Shown one piece after another: positions 1 to 12,560 of a DNA stretch of 64,000 nt. The DNA comes from Nageia nagi. Its lineage: Eukaryota; Pinophyta. Made by a program: the position numbers and the translations under genes. The notes beneath the pieces were generated by a model, which worked only from the letters and a program-made list of their open reading frames with translations, searched no databases and had not been told where the DNA came from. The stretch spans positions 17,484,001 to 17,548,000 of the forward strand of contig JBITNC010000002.1 in the NCBI GenBank assembly GCA_050084985.1, read 5' to 3'. Numbering within the stretch: the first letter of the stretch is position 1; each line of letters opens with the position of its first letter.

Positions 1-705
1 TTGGTGGCTATCTCTGGCACATAATCCTGCATTGTTGAGTGTGATCCTACTCCTTCTACTTGTGTAATAGCTCAAAATGTAATTAGCTCCTTCTACTTCG
101 GCATGCATTCCATGAAAATGTTTGCTATCCTTAGGAACCTGCAACTTAAATGGAGCCCCTCCTCCCTCACAATTGCACCACGAGGCATGCCATGAGCTCC
201 CAGTTTGGTGGGAAAGGTGAATTGATCTAGTTGGGCTAATGGCACGTGTGGCCTGTAACACGATGATTGATCCTATACGAGACCAGCTGTTGGCCTCCGT
301 AGTGGGCCTCCTTTGTAATGCCTCCCTAAAGGACCCTCTCAGTTGAACCTCAATCCTTTGTAATGCCTCCCTCATGGCCGTTGAACCCTGGTCTCAAGTC
401 CTTGCACTTTGAAAGAGGTTTTCATGGCTCCTAATTCCTTCATCTTCTCTGTGTGGCTCATTAAATCTCAAACCTTTTTTTTGACATCTTCTCTACACTG
501 CTTGTCCTCAACCCTACCTTTATCCATCGGTTTGATTTCAGGAGAGTTTCTCCTTGGCAACTTGCGAGGCCTTCCCTCCTTGGATGCCTCTCTCACAATG
601 GATTTGAAATCTCTCCCAAGCTCCTCGACGCTTCTATCTTCTTCCAAAGAAACTCCTATTTTTTTCTCTTTTTTTACTAAAGTAGCATGTACCAAGAGGT
701 TATAA
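1..705 (-). other. Unidentified coding-like fragment
   Basis: On the minus strand an open stretch of about 75 codons (695-468) encodes a charged, Lys/Arg/Glu-rich peptide. Broken coding-like sequence continues towards position 1, including a Pro-Phe-Lys-Leu context that recalls the start of some Gypsy gag domains. The segment does not resemble the 5' UTR of Copia-2, whereas the sequence from about 720 onward does, so a boundary probably lies near 700-720. I do not recognise the product. It could be part of another retroelement's gag or unrelated repeat DNA. Confidence 0.25.
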
Positions 706-2219
706 TCTTTTTACTCCAAAGTTCATTTATTTTTTCTAATTACTTTTTGTTTACTCAATTTTTTTTTTATCATGGGTTTCCTTTAATGAATTTGGAATGA
801 AGAGAAGAAGTGGTCAGAATGTTCATTAATGGTTTGTAATTGAGTAAATGTTAAGTGCACATTTAATACTTTATCATCATTTCATTTGGATATATTTGTT
901 TTAGAAAATTGATATATTTGTTTTAGAAAATTGTGTAAGGAAGATTATTTTCTAGTGCTAAAATTATCATTGCTAAGGGAATAGAAATCTTAAATAGGCA
1001 ATTTTTTGTTTGTTTTTTTACTTAGAAGTTTTTTGGTAAACATGCAATTACTTAGTTAAAAAAAAGTAGTAATATTTTTAACCTAGCATGCTATTTTTTT
1101 AAGTATTTACTTAAAAGATCATGTTGCCTAAAGTTCCTTTTTAAAGTAAAAAAGGGAGGGGGAGGAACTTTGATTTTTTTTTTACTTAAAATATTATAAT
1201 TTTTATGATAAATGGATGCATGCCTAGGATTTTTGATACCTCTCTAAGCATTTTTTTTTCCTTACTTGATAAATTTCTTATGCAAAGTTATAAATGGATT
1301 TGTGCAAAATATATGTAAAGATGTCCTTTAGGGGTTAGTAAACAAAACCCATTCTTAAGGTTCCAAGTTACAAATGGATGATGTTTCATTTTATGCACTT
1401 TATTTTATGTTTTGCACCTTTGCTTTATGTCACTTATGCTTTTTTACTTCATATTTCAGATTTTGCTTTATTTTCTTATGCAAACAAAAACACAAACATT
1501 GAAATGAGCAACCCTCTAAAATGAACACATCCACATGTACATTCCACAACATGACTTGTTTGGAGAGCCATGAGGTGAGGACAGGCAGATTGGAGCCTTT
1601 AAGTTCGATGATCCAATGGTGAAATATTCGTACTTTCTAATTACCCCTAATTCTTTTGTTGGTTTGGACATAACTCTAATAGGTGGATAGGCATGTGTGT
1701 AGTGATACCATATGTCCGTACATCCATTCAGAGATTATCCTAATAACCTAGGAGAATAACTTGAAACCTAATCAAAATTAATAATTTGGTCAATCCAATA
1801 AACGTCATAACCTTGAAAAATAGTAGTTGCTTCTTCTTGTAAGAAAGTATAATACTAACTAAGGCAAATTAGTTGATGATTGGTAGTACTTGGTCTCCTC
1901 TTATGCAGGCATCCGAGTGAAGGCCTAATTTTTAGAAAAGAAAACAAACCTCAACAATGTCACTCTACATATACGGTTCTTAGTGATGACAAAAGTATTA
2001 GGTACATGGTATGTATATTTGAGTTGTAAAATATTTGCATTTGTGAATCAAATCAAGCATGTCTCTAGTGTTAAATTTAACATGTATTATTTACTTGGTT
2101 AAAACTTAACATATAATGTTATTTATTGAACCACATGCTTATTGTTCACATTCTTATTTAGTAAATGGAAGACTTCCTTTTACCCAAACACATTCTTAAT
2201 GATTCCAACTTTGGTATTT

Positions 2220-5200
2220 GAGAACCTCAAATGAGAGCTGAATTACAGGCAAGAAAGCTTTGGAAAATGGTGAATGAGAACCTCATACTCCTATAGATGA
2301 AAAGGCACTAGAGGATTACAACATAAGGAATGAGTTGGTAACCTCTATGATCTTCTGTGTAGTTTTAGATGATGTGCTCCTGATGATTTCCTCTTCAACC
2401 TTGATAAAGGAAGCTTGGGATAAGCTTAAGTAAATCTACTTTGGTTAAAAGTTTTCAAGAAGGTTTACCATTATCCAAAATTTGCTTCAATCTCATCAAA
2501 GGGAAGATGAAAATGTTGCCATCTACTTGAACAAAATCATTGACCTAAGGACACAACTTATTGCTTATGGGTGCAATTGGATCAATGATGAGTTCATGGT
2601 CTTCATTATTCTTCAAAGCCTTTCTTCAAAGTTTGAAAACTTTGTGATGGTTATGAAAATAAGGCTTGATGAAGAAGAAGTCTTCTCCCTTAAGAACCTT
2701 TTTAGGCTCCTTTTGAAGCATGAGAAAACTCTTAACAAAAAGGTGTTGATTTCTTTTCCTAAAGATAATAACGTTGCTGTTGGAGCAATCAAAACTCTTT
2801 TCAAGAAAAAGTTCAACCATCAAAAGAAATCTTATCCTTCTTCCTCCAAAAGGTTTGAGAAAAGAGGTAATGGCAAGAATAATAGCAGGAATAATGGCAA
2901 CAATAAGAACAACAACAATAGTAGCAGGAATAACGATAATAACAACCACTTCAAGCAAAGAGATGGAAAATGCAAAGTAAACAATCCATATCCTAAGGAA
3001 AAGTTTGATGGTAATTGTAACTATTGTGGCATCCAAGGTCATAAAGAAGTTATTTTCTATAAAAAAAAGAGAAAAAGAACAAAGGTAATGGAAGTATAAA
3101 GAACTTCAAAAGAAAGAAAAATATTCAAGTTAGTTTTGCTGCAACGCTCTACTCCATGTCTCACATTTTTTATTTTGATTAGATTATTGACTCTGGTTGC
3201 ACTAATCACCTATGCTTTGAAAAGGATAAGTTTAAGAACTTTCACAAGTATAGAAAAGATGTAGTTATGATAGATGATAACTCTATCTTTGAATTCTAAG
3301 GTATTAGAAGTGTGTTGATTCATAAGAAGGTTCTTCAAAATGTGCTCTATATTCCTAAGCTTAGGATGAACCTTCTCTTCGTGATTCAAGTTGCAAGGAA
3401 AGGGCACTCATTTGAGTTCAAATCTCAATCTTGGTGTATGAAGAAAGGAATTGCCACTTTGGTTAAAGGATCAATGAAAGATGATCTCTACATTATGGAT
3501 CAAATTTCAACAAAGATGTATCTTGCTACTAATGTGTGTTCTAGAAGCAATCTTTGGCACCATCATTTAGGGAACCTTAACTATAAGAGTATTCAAGTCA
3601 TTAAAGACTAAAAACTTGTGGAAGGTTTTCCTTGTATTTCTTCTTCGATTGTTCTATGCGAGAGGTGCATTCTTGGTAATATACATAGACAAAAGTTTGA
3701 AAAATATAAGGCAACAAGAGCATCTCAACCTCTTCAACTTGTGCATTTAGATTTGATGGGTCCATTTTAGACTAAATCACTTAGAGGAGCATCTTATGTC
3801 TTGACCTTTGATTGATGATTTTAGTAGGATGAATTTTGGCTATTTGTTTGAGAGAATCAAACCTTTGATATTTTTAAAGATTTTAAGGTTTTTATTGAGA
3901 ATCAAACTAACCTTAAAATCAAGATGTTGAGATCAGATAATGGAGAAGAATATAATAGTAATGAGTTCAATGACTATTATGCTAAGTATGGAATCAAGAG
4001 GTAGTTTATGATTCCTTACACTCCTTAGCAGAATGGGGTTATTGAAAGGAAAAATAAAATAATTATGGAAATGGTTAGATGCATGTTGGGTAATCTTCTT
4101 AGTTTCTTATGGGGTGAGAAGTAGTAAGCACTACTATTTACACCTTAGATAGGTGTCCCACAAAAGTCATTCAAAGCAAAACTCCTTTTGAGGCATGGTT
4201 ATGAAGAAAACCTAACATTTCTCACCTTAGGGTGTTTGGTTGTGAAGCATTCTCCTACATTATTTCTGAGAAAAGGAAAAAGTTGGATAAAAGAGCTAAA
4301 AAATGCATCTTTATGGGTCATGATAGTTAGCATAAAGGCTATAGGCTCTACTCTCCATCCTATAAAGAAGTGTTCATTTCAAGAGATGTAAAATTTAATG
4401 AACTTCTTGAAGAATTTGCTTCTAATGAGGATGTTGATGTTCTAGAGGACTCTTTAGTTGCACCTAGCTGGTTGGATATTGATGTAGATAAGTCATCTCA
4501 GGAGCAAAAATCTTCAACTCAAAGGGTAACAAGGAGCATGACCTTGAATAAATCTTTATTTGCAAAAATTAACAACAAGCATGAGCCTTCATCCTTCAAA
4601 GAAGCTTCAAAGCATGAGTGCTAGATGGAAGTGATGAAAGTAGAGTATGAGGTGCTTATGAAAAATGAAACTTGGAATTTTGTTCCTTATTCCCATGAGA
4701 AAAATGTAATTGGTAATAAGTGGATCTACAATGTCAAGTACAATTCTATTGGGGATATTGAGAAATACAAGGCAAGGTTAGTAGCCAAAGTTTTTGCTCA
4801 GAAATACAATGTAAATAATGAGAAAATATTTACTCCTATGGTAAAGATGCCTACTGTGAGAATTATCCTTACTCTTTTTGTAGCTTAAAAATAGAAAGTT
4901 TTTCAACTTGATGTAAAGAGTGCATTTCTCAATGGTGACTTAGATGTGAAAATATTTATAAATCAACTAGAAGGGTTCATTGTGTAAGACAAAGAGTCCT
5001 TTATGTGCAAGCTAAAGAAGTCATTGTATGGACTTAAGCAAGCACTTAGAGCTTGGTACATGAATATTTTAGTATTATTTACAAACATTGGATTCTTTAA
5101 GTGTTTTTTTGACTCCAATATATATGTCTCAATTAAGGAAAAGATGTGGTCTTGATTCTCCTTTATGTGGATGATCTTTTGATAATTGGAAATAATAAAG

Positions 5201-6121
5201 AAATCATTCAAGAGTGCATATCCAAACTTAAGATAATATTTGAAATGATTATTTTTGATCTCTTGCATTACTATCTTAGAATGCAAGTGTATCAATACAA
5301 GAATTGTACTTATCTCAATCAATGTAAGTATATATCAGACATCTTGCAAAAGTTTGGAATGGAGGAGTGTAGATATGCTACAATCCTAGTCTCTCCTAGA
5401 ATCATTATTTCTCTGAGCTCCAACTCTCAGTTTGCTAATGCTATGGCTTATAGGCAATTAATTGGTAGTATTTTATATTTGAATATTTAAAGGCTAGATA
5501 TTACCTTTGCAATGAATTTGATGGCATGATTCATGCAAAAACCATATGTTGAGCACCTCAACACTATTAAGCAAATCTTGAGGTATGTTGCAAGAACTAA
5601 GAATCTTACTCTCAAGTATTCTAAGTTGCCCTCATTTGTTCTCTCTAGATTCTTAGATTTTAACTAAGGGGAGATAGAGATTATAGAAAATCAACCTCTA
5701 CATATGTGTTTAGAATTAGTTCAAGTGCTATCTTTTGGACTTGCAAGAAGTAGCCTACTATTTCTCTTTTAACCATAGAAGCTAAATATCATGCCATGTC
5801 TATTGCAACCCAAGAAGCCATTTGGCTAAGGCATCTTTTAAAAGAATCTAGGTATGAGCAAGGTGGCTCATCTTTGATTTATTTAGATAATCAATTGATA
5901 ATCTCTTTGGCTAAGAATCCTATGTTCCATCAGAGAACAAAATATATGGAAATCTAAACATATTTTATCAAGTTCTTGATGGCATCATACACTTAGTGTA
6001 TTATCCATCCACCTTGAACTTTGCTGATTTATTCACCAAGCCCCTTTTGAAAGCTCAGTTCTGTAAGCTTAGGGATGCTATTGAGTTGGTGAAGTTGCCT
6101 TCAAGGGGGAGTGAAGTTTGA
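2220..6121 (+). pseudogene. Copia-1 gag-pol pseudogene
   Basis: Decayed Copia polyprotein. The UBN2-type gag runs from about 2220 to 3100. Its zinc knuckle near 3016-3060 keeps CNYCGIQGHKE but lacks the final Cys. The protease motif DSGCTNH lies near 3185-3210. Pre-integrase (LWHHHLGNLNYKS) is near 3553, and the integrase DNGEEY around 3935 stands where DNGGEY is usual. Reverse transcriptase spans about 4620-5500, with YVDDLLIIG near 5165, and RNase H about 5680-6060. It ends at GSEV followed by TGA at 6121. At least ten in-frame stops or frame changes interrupt it. Several stops replace Gln or Trp codons (CAA/CAG to TAA/TAG, TGG to TAG/TGA), as expected from deamination of methylated cytosine. 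It cannot make a working polyprotein. Confidence 0.85.
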
Positions 6122-6835
6122 ATTTTTATGTTGAATTCATATTTGTGATGATAACTTCACCCTTAGGAGGATTTTATGCTCTATAGTGTTGATTTTGTTA
6201 TACACCTTTATGGTAAGTTCGCTATGCATGAAGAACTTGTTGTACAAATTTTTAGAGCAAAAATATTGGCCAATCTAGCACTGTTTAGTTATCCATGTGT
6301 GAAAAACTCTTATGTGTCTTTTGGAACTATTTAGTTATTCATATGTGAAGAACTCGTATGTGCATGCTCTATTTTGTAATGATAATCAACACATATTTTA
6401 TATACAACAAGGGACTATGAGTTTTGGCTTGGCATCTTCATGATGACTTATAGTGCACCATTGATCAGTTCATGATGGCATTTGTGTAATTCATCTATCC
6501 TTGTTGATATGAATATGTTGCATCTAACTGATCTTGTTATTTGAGTTACTTATGACCTGTAGGTTCTTTTGAGATTGCAAGTTACCTACTTTGGGTATGC
6601 AGGCTCTTAGAGACTCTTCATGACTTCCAATTGGATGACTACTTCATGTACATTGAAATCGATTATGGTTAATGATTATATTTGTCAAAGTAGTGAGTCT
6701 CAAACTAGATCTTGCTTACTTCGTAAATATGTAAAAAAGGTTCTCATATCCAATTGTATCTATTTAGAGGAGAACTCTCTTACTTTCTCTTTTTCTTCTT
6801 TTTTATTTGCTCTATACCAATATTGCATTAAGGAG

Positions 6836-7328
6836 TGTTGGAATGCATAATGCATTATTGTAAAGGTTTGTATTAATCTTTTGTAAATTTACTAATACTT
6901 AAGGGTATCATTAGATACCTTAAGTATTTAAATGAATATGATAATGTAACTTGTCCTACACTCCATGTCATGAGCATGCCCCTTGGGTAAAAGGGAGTAC
7001 ATGTCATGTATTTGTATATTGGGTAAAAGGGAGATCCAAAGAGGGATTTTGGCCTATAAATTGAAGGCTTTCTCTTTATTATTATATACCAATTTGTGTA
7101 GTAAAGTTATGCTATATAATAGTGTTTAGAAGATGAGATTAGGAGATTTGTAAGTGTTCATATTTGTGAATGAAGTAAGATCTAGTTAGTGGATGTACTC
7201 CTAGTTGGAGGAATCACTTACATCTTGAGTTATCTTTGTGAGATTGCTTTGTGAGTTTTTTAGATGTGATTTGTGAGCTTACATATGATATTGGTGGTAT
7301 AGGGTTGTGTATGTTATAGTTCAATCCA
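6836..7328 (+). repeat. Copia-1 3' LTR
   Basis: Begins TGTTGGAATG right after a short purine run (AAGGAG), matching the position and start of the Copia-2 LTR (TGTTAGAATTTG after AAGGGGGAG). Shared landmarks are a TACCTTAAG block, a GGGTAAAAGGGAG block, a TATAAA box (7055-7060) and GGATGTACTCC. The 3' boundary is inferred from where the Gypsy integrase frame resumes. The partner 5' LTR is outside the window. Confidence 0.65.
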
Positions 7329-8010
7329 TTCACAAGAATTGGGGTGCCATCCACTTTATTTATGAACAATGTACCAACTTTTAGGGGTAAGGAGTTAAAG
7401 GCATATTGTGAGGAATTCCGCATTAAGGAAAAGTTCTCTACTCCCTATTATCCTTAAGAAAATAGACAAGTTGAAGCTACTAACAATGCTATTGTTAGTA
7501 TTCTAAGGAAAATAATTCAAAAGAATGGTAAAGATTGGCATCATCAAATTCCATATGCACTTTAGGAATATAGAACAAGCATAAGGAAAACTATATGGAA
7601 AACTCTATTTTCTTTAGTATATGGAGATGAGGCTATTATTCCTTTGAATATAGAAATCCCTTTCTTGATAATATATTTAGAGGAGTATATTTCAGATGAT
7701 GATAAGAGAAAAGAAATATTGACATATTTAGAAGCTTTGGATGAAGAAAATAGTTAATGCACTGGAGCATCTTGGAGTATATTAGAACAAAGTAAAAAGA
7801 GCATACAATAAGAAGATTAAACTTAAGGAGTTTTAAATAGGTAATATTGTCATTGAGAAAGAAAAAGTAGAAAAGTTTGAGCTAGGTTGGATAGGCCCTT
7901 GTATTGTTATAGATAAGTATGATATGGGGGCATACAAATGATCAACAATTGAGGTTAAGGAGTTGAAGCATCCAATCAATGTTATGCATCTCAAAAAGTT
8001 TTATGCATAG
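7329..8010 (+). pseudogene. Gypsy-A integrase C-terminal part (pseudogene)
   Basis: Translation on the plus strand gives a Ty3/Gypsy integrase: RIGVPSTLFMNN, then STPYYP, QVEATNNAIVSILRK and SLVYGDEAI, ending in MHLKKFYA and TAG at 8010. The second catalytic Asp of the usual DNG context reads Asn. Two stops replace Gln (TAA before ENRQVE) and Trp (TAG before EYRTS). The part upstream of the integrase core is absent because Copia-1 interrupts it. Ancient and inactive. Confidence 0.75.
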
Positions 8011-8762
8011 CAGGGGCATCTTAGTGTTTCTCCAATGAGATTTACAATTTTAGTATATATTTTTTTTAAAAGCAAGATATAGTAAGATTTCAACAAAATT
8101 TTAGTAGTCTCTCAGTTCAATATTTAGTATGTCAGTGCTCTACCATACATTTACATACAAATTTTAGTAAGTAATCTTAGATTAAAAAATTTCAATAATT
8201 TATATATAATTATGTAGCTCTTTATTTTTTAGAAATTAATTGCTTTTCAGTTAGAAGTATTTAAAAAATCACTTAAAATTAGAAAAAAGAATCCTTGTGA
8301 TATCAGTAAGAAGGTTATTGCTTATTTTTGTCTATTTTTTCCTTATGAAGTGTGGTAAAAAACTTGCAAAGTTTTAAGATACGTTTCTTGAGAAGAAAGT
8401 TTAGGGAAAACCTTTTTGTGAGGGTATATCAATGTACCATTTCAAGGATAGTTCCCATTTCAGAATTTCCAAAATTACTTGTAAATATCCTACAAGTCTT
8501 TACCCAAGTTCTAGTAAGATAATTCAACGAATAACAAAGGTAAGTACATGTATGATATCTTATGCTTTTATATTATCATTTCAAGTTTTTGATGTATTTT
8601 CAAAATTGGTGGTATTTTGGAAATAAAAAAATATTTTTCTCAAGTTTTTGAAAAATCAAATAAGTCCTCTTAATTGGGGCAACCAAGTAGAAACTATAGT
8701 CCTTTACTCTTGGGAACTCAAAACAGAATTCAAGGAAGCCTCTTTTGATTATTCATTATTGG

Positions 8763-8940
8763 ATGCAATTGGGCGGTGTAGACCAAAATCAAATTAGTAT
8801 TGGTACTCAAGTATAATGTACAATTGGGTGGTATAGGTTGAGCTACCATCCTTGGTGGTATTTGGTTATAACATGCAATCAAGTGGTGCACACAAATATA
8901 TCTTCCTTATTTATTATAACATGCACTTGGTTGGTATGGT
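8763..8940 (+). repeat. Degenerate ~50-bp repeats
   Basis: Four variants of a CAATTGGGTGGTATAG-like core begin near 8763, 8818, 8871 and 8921, about 48-55 bp apart, with diverged spacers. They lie in the Gypsy-A 3' UTR. Confidence 0.45.
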
Positions 8941-9020
8941 TAAGTAGGACTTCCTCTTTGGTACTTGGGGCAACTAATTACCTAATTCTAGCATCTTCAA
9001 CAATGAGGGTGTATTGAGGA

Positions 9021-9144
9021 GAGTTTCATTTCTTTGAGGATATATAAACAACACCTTAAAAGAGTTTTGTTTCTTTGAGGATATATAAGCAACACCTTTG
9101 AGGAGAGTTTCATTACTTCGAGGACATATAAGAAACACCTAGTA
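9021..9144 (+). repeat. Three tandem ~42-bp repeats
   Basis: Three units starting near 9021, 9062 and 9105, each of the form GAGTTTCATTTCTTTGAGG, then ATATATAA, then CAACACC. They lie in the Gypsy-A 3' UTR. Confidence 0.7.
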
Positions 9145-9611
9145 ACAAATTTCACATCTTACCCTTTTATATTTTATTAGATATGGTAGATAAAGTATAT
9201 GTGGCTAACTCTTCAACCTAGAAGAAATATTTTTATTTATTTTATCTTGAGCTAACAATTGCTTGTAGAGTGAAATCCACATTTAGTAATGTTATATAAC
9301 TTGGCATAAGAATGCAAAATCTTTTTTATTTCATCTTGTAGATATTTATAGTTCATGAGTTCAATAGTAATAGATAGAATTTATGTTTATTGATGATAAT
9401 ATATTAACATAAGAAGACATACTTAGGAAGATTTTATATTAAGCTAACTATAATAGATATAGTACATCATTGTACCACAAAGTGTTAGCGTACACCATGC
9501 ATGTTACAAATTTGTGTAGTAGATTTCTTTGTTGTAACATATTTTATAGGTTCCATTCTTTGTCTTAATTCCTTTCCATTCTAGATGAGATATCATTGTA
9601 GTGACCAAGCC

Positions 9612-9951
9612 AAAGAGGGGGCATGAAATATGAAAAAAATGGAGAACTACAAGCTACTACCATGTAGATCTAAGAGATTAATATTTCTTATTTTCATTTG
9701 AATCACACTTTTGGTTTTGTTAAAAATATGTTCAAACTAGGGTATCTGTGAACACCTACTTTTGATTTTTATTTATTTAAAAATCATAATTTAGGCACAT
9801 AAGTATTAAAGTTATTCAATTATTTATTTTACTATATTTATGAAATAAAGTATAATTTCACTTTTTTCTATTGATTTTGATGACAAGTATAAGGCACATT
9901 AAGCCAAGTGGAGATTTTGATTGACATGCAAGCCTCTATTTGAAGGGAATA
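9612..9951 (+). repeat. Gypsy-A polypurine tract and start of 3' LTR
   Basis: The purine run AAAGAGGGGG at 9612-9621 is followed by CA and then TGAAATATG (from 9624), the layout of a Gypsy 3' LTR start. The LTR is cut at 9951 by Gypsy-C. Its continuation should lie after 21220, but I could not confirm the far end without a second copy. Confidence 0.45.
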
Positions 9952-10817
9952 TGTAAGGATCCCTAGTACAACTCAAGTGCAAATCAACTAATTCAATTAC
10001 AAAAACCTTAACATCTAGTATAGGGTATCAACATTAAGCATTCACAATACAATATTTCCAACATCTAAGCTAGGGCATTCAATACAAGTTCATACAACAC
10101 AAAGATGCCAATGTATAACCAAGACAAGCATATATCAATGATCAAACCCTCACAATGCCAATGTCTTGCTCATACATGCATAAAATGGATAAATACACCA
10201 TACATTGCACTAATGAACACATATAAAAGATAATATGTGATCTGAATGCCCATTGAATGTATATATGATAAAGAATAAATAATGATATAATACCAAGCTT
10301 CCATAGCTAGATGTTGACCTCCAAGGAGCTAAGTAGGGCAAGTCATGTATCCTCAATGCTGGATAGACAAGTAGAACCATGAGATAATCTCACTCCCTTA
10401 GAACTTGAATCCTCTCCCCTAAAGGAGGCCTCTTCTGATCTTGGAGACCAACTGAATGGTATAAGCTCAACCTTGGAATACCATCATATGGGTAAGGATG
10501 CTACACTAATTTTATAGATAATCAAGATTCTAGATGCTACACTAGGGGATTGCTTAGAGATGATAAGACTTTTTTCCATATAATTATATCAATAGATATA
10601 GTATAATTAGGTATATCCAACAATGAGGCTCCAATGTCTCTTTATACACTCAATTCTATCTAGATCTCACCTAGAAGTCATCACCCGACTCCTTAATCCT
10701 AACGTTAGCCTCATGGGACCCAAGAATGCCCAACATGGGTCTAGGATCCATGCATGGGATCTAGATATCATAATGGGACAACATGGGGGTCTAGGAGTCT
10801 CCCCAAGGTTGGTGCAT
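9952..10817 (-). repeat. Gypsy-C 3' LTR, part 1
   Basis: Aligns by eye with 20072-20950: shared landmarks include AAGGATCC, ACAACTCAAGTGCAAAT, AATTCAATTACAAAAACC, the TCCAAGGAGCTAA-type block and CCAACATGGGGGT. It is interrupted at 10817 by Gypsy-B and resumes at 16405. Confidence 0.85.
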
Positions 10818-11187
10818 TGTTAGGATCCTACATCCTAACATTTAATTAGGCTATAGTAGTTTATTTAATTAGACTATAGGCTTTTGTTAAATATTAAGGC
10901 CGATATATTTGTAAGGTGAACCACCATTTTGTATGAAGCAACTAAATTAGGGTTAGGGTAGGTGGGTTATAAATACTTGTGGTGAAGTCATTTGTAAGTA
11001 TCTTAAACATTATATTATTCAGAGAGGAATAGGAGGTAGCCTCCTTGAAGAGGCCCATAATTCATTTTGGATTTTTGTTGTATCAATTTGTTGTTATTCT
11101 ATTCCATTATGAGATTAAATGCTTGTTGAAATTCAAACCTTCTATATTCTATGCGAATCCCTTCTTGGAACTTGCAAGTTCCTAACA
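10818..11187 (+). repeat. Gypsy-B 5' LTR
   Basis: 370 bp, starting TGTTAGGATCC and ending TTCCTAACA. The first 23 bases form a 9-bp inverted repeat (TGTTAGGAT / ATCCTAACA). A TATAAATA box is at 10968-10975. The internal sequence right after it contains AGTATCAAAGC, a decayed TGGTATCAGAGC initiator-Met tRNA binding site. Confidence 0.9.
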
Positions 11188-11639
11188 TCTAGTATCAAAG
11201 CATCAATTTTGGCATCTATGAGAAAGGTCGAAGTGAATTGAAACTCGAGGAGATCAAAGCAACTTAAACCCAAAAGGTTGGAGCAACTTGTGACCTAAAA
11301 GGTTAGAGCGAATGGAAACTCAAAAATTAGAGTGAGTTGAACCCAAAATGTCAGAATGACTTGTAACATGAAAGGTCAGAGTGACTGAGCTTGAAAAATC
11401 AAAGCAACATATAGCCCTAACAAAAAAAACATATAGCACCTATTTTGGGATGTATGCCATTGTGATTATTTTCTTGTGTTGATCATTTCAACATATAGCA
11501 CTCATATGCTTTTTAGTTTCTAAAAATCATCATATTGGGACCTATGCCATTGTGATTATTTTTTCATGTTGATCATTTTGATATATAGCAACCATACACT
11601 TTTTCAATTTCTAAACATAGTGGTTTTTAAAAATAGCAG

Positions 11640-12560
11640 TTCTTGAAATAGCAAGATGGCAGATGGTTGAAGACCCCTGGATGCAGATAAGATTTGGAAG
11701 TAATTAGAAACTTTGGCAACATAAGTGGGACCTAATTCTCTACCACAATATAGTGCAAACAATACATAAAGCCTATATTGAGATGGAACAAAAGGTTCAA
11801 GATCTTGAATGAAATACTATAAGTGAATCTAAAACCTACACTAGTAAAGGGTTCAATAACTTCTATGGACCACAATAAACCTTGATTCTTCCATGGATAG
11901 CAAAACTAGACTTCCTAAGATTCGATGGTGATTATCCTACCAGTTGGTGTATCGAGTTGAACAATAATTTTCTCTATATCAGATTCTCGATGATTAAAAA
12001 GTCAATCTCACCTCATTTCATCTTGAATGCGAAGCTATTCAATGGTACTAATGGGTCCAAAAAGCAAATGGAACCCCATCTTGGGGGGACTTTACCAAAC
12101 ACTTCCTCATTAGATTTGACCTAAGTGATTTTGAATATTTCATCGATGTGCTCACCAAATTGCTCCAAACAATCATAATTAGAGAATATCAAATAGAATT
12201 TGAGAAATTGGCCAACCACATAGAAGGAATTGATGATGCATTTTTTCATAGTTGTTTCATTAGTGGATTGAAGGAAAACATTTAATCAAAAGTTAAGATG
12301 TTTAAACCAGAGACCATGATGGCTACAGTAGGACTTGATAAGTTGGTGGAGGATAAAGCCAGTGCATAACATCAACATACTAAGCAATCCTCTTGGAAAT
12401 CACAACCTTCTCAAGGTGGCTTAAATTTAGTACATTCCTTACCAATTAAGAAATTGACACCTACCAAGATGGAGGAACAGAAGAAGAAGGGACTTTGCTA
12501 TAATTGTGATGAAAAATTTACACCAAGTCATTGTTGTGCTACCTAGAAACTATATGTGTT
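11640..12560 (+). pseudogene. Gypsy-B gag pseudogene
   Basis: Broken gag frame on the plus strand. Recognisable parts include a FDGD-like patch near 11920, a GTLPNTSS context near 12085 and a zinc knuckle at about 12495-12540 (LCYNCDEKFTPSHCC, close to the CYYCDEKWSPGHRC-type knuckle of plant chromoviruses). Several stops and shifts interrupt it. The start near 11640 is a guess. Confidence 0.65.

Larger units (their letters stand above)
720..7328 (+). mobile_element. Copia-1: degraded Ty1/Copia LTR retrotransposon
   Basis: The order 5' UTR, gag, protease, integrase, reverse transcriptase, RNase H, 3' UTR and 3' LTR is visible on the plus strand. It parallels Copia-2 (53322-61774) throughout: T-rich 5' leader, gag, PR, pol end (GSEV-stop) and 3' LTR start. 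The 5' LTR is not in the window, and resemblance to Copia-2 stops near 720. The right end abuts a Gypsy integrase reading frame at about 7328, so this element inserted into Gypsy-A. Many stops and frame changes show it is old and inactive. The right end is placed to within about 10 bp. Confidence 0.8.
8011..9611 (+). other. Gypsy-A 3' untranslated region
   Basis: Non-coding stretch between the end of the Gypsy-A pol frame and its polypurine tract. It contains two sets of degenerate short tandem repeats (8763-8940 and 9021-9144), listed separately. I see no gene in it; the small open frame near 8432-8626 has no recognisable motif. Confidence 0.5.

Noticed and set aside
2626-3042. 138-codon minus-strand frame rich in Ile and Val
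   Set aside because: Antisense of the Asn/Lys-rich gag region of Copia-1.
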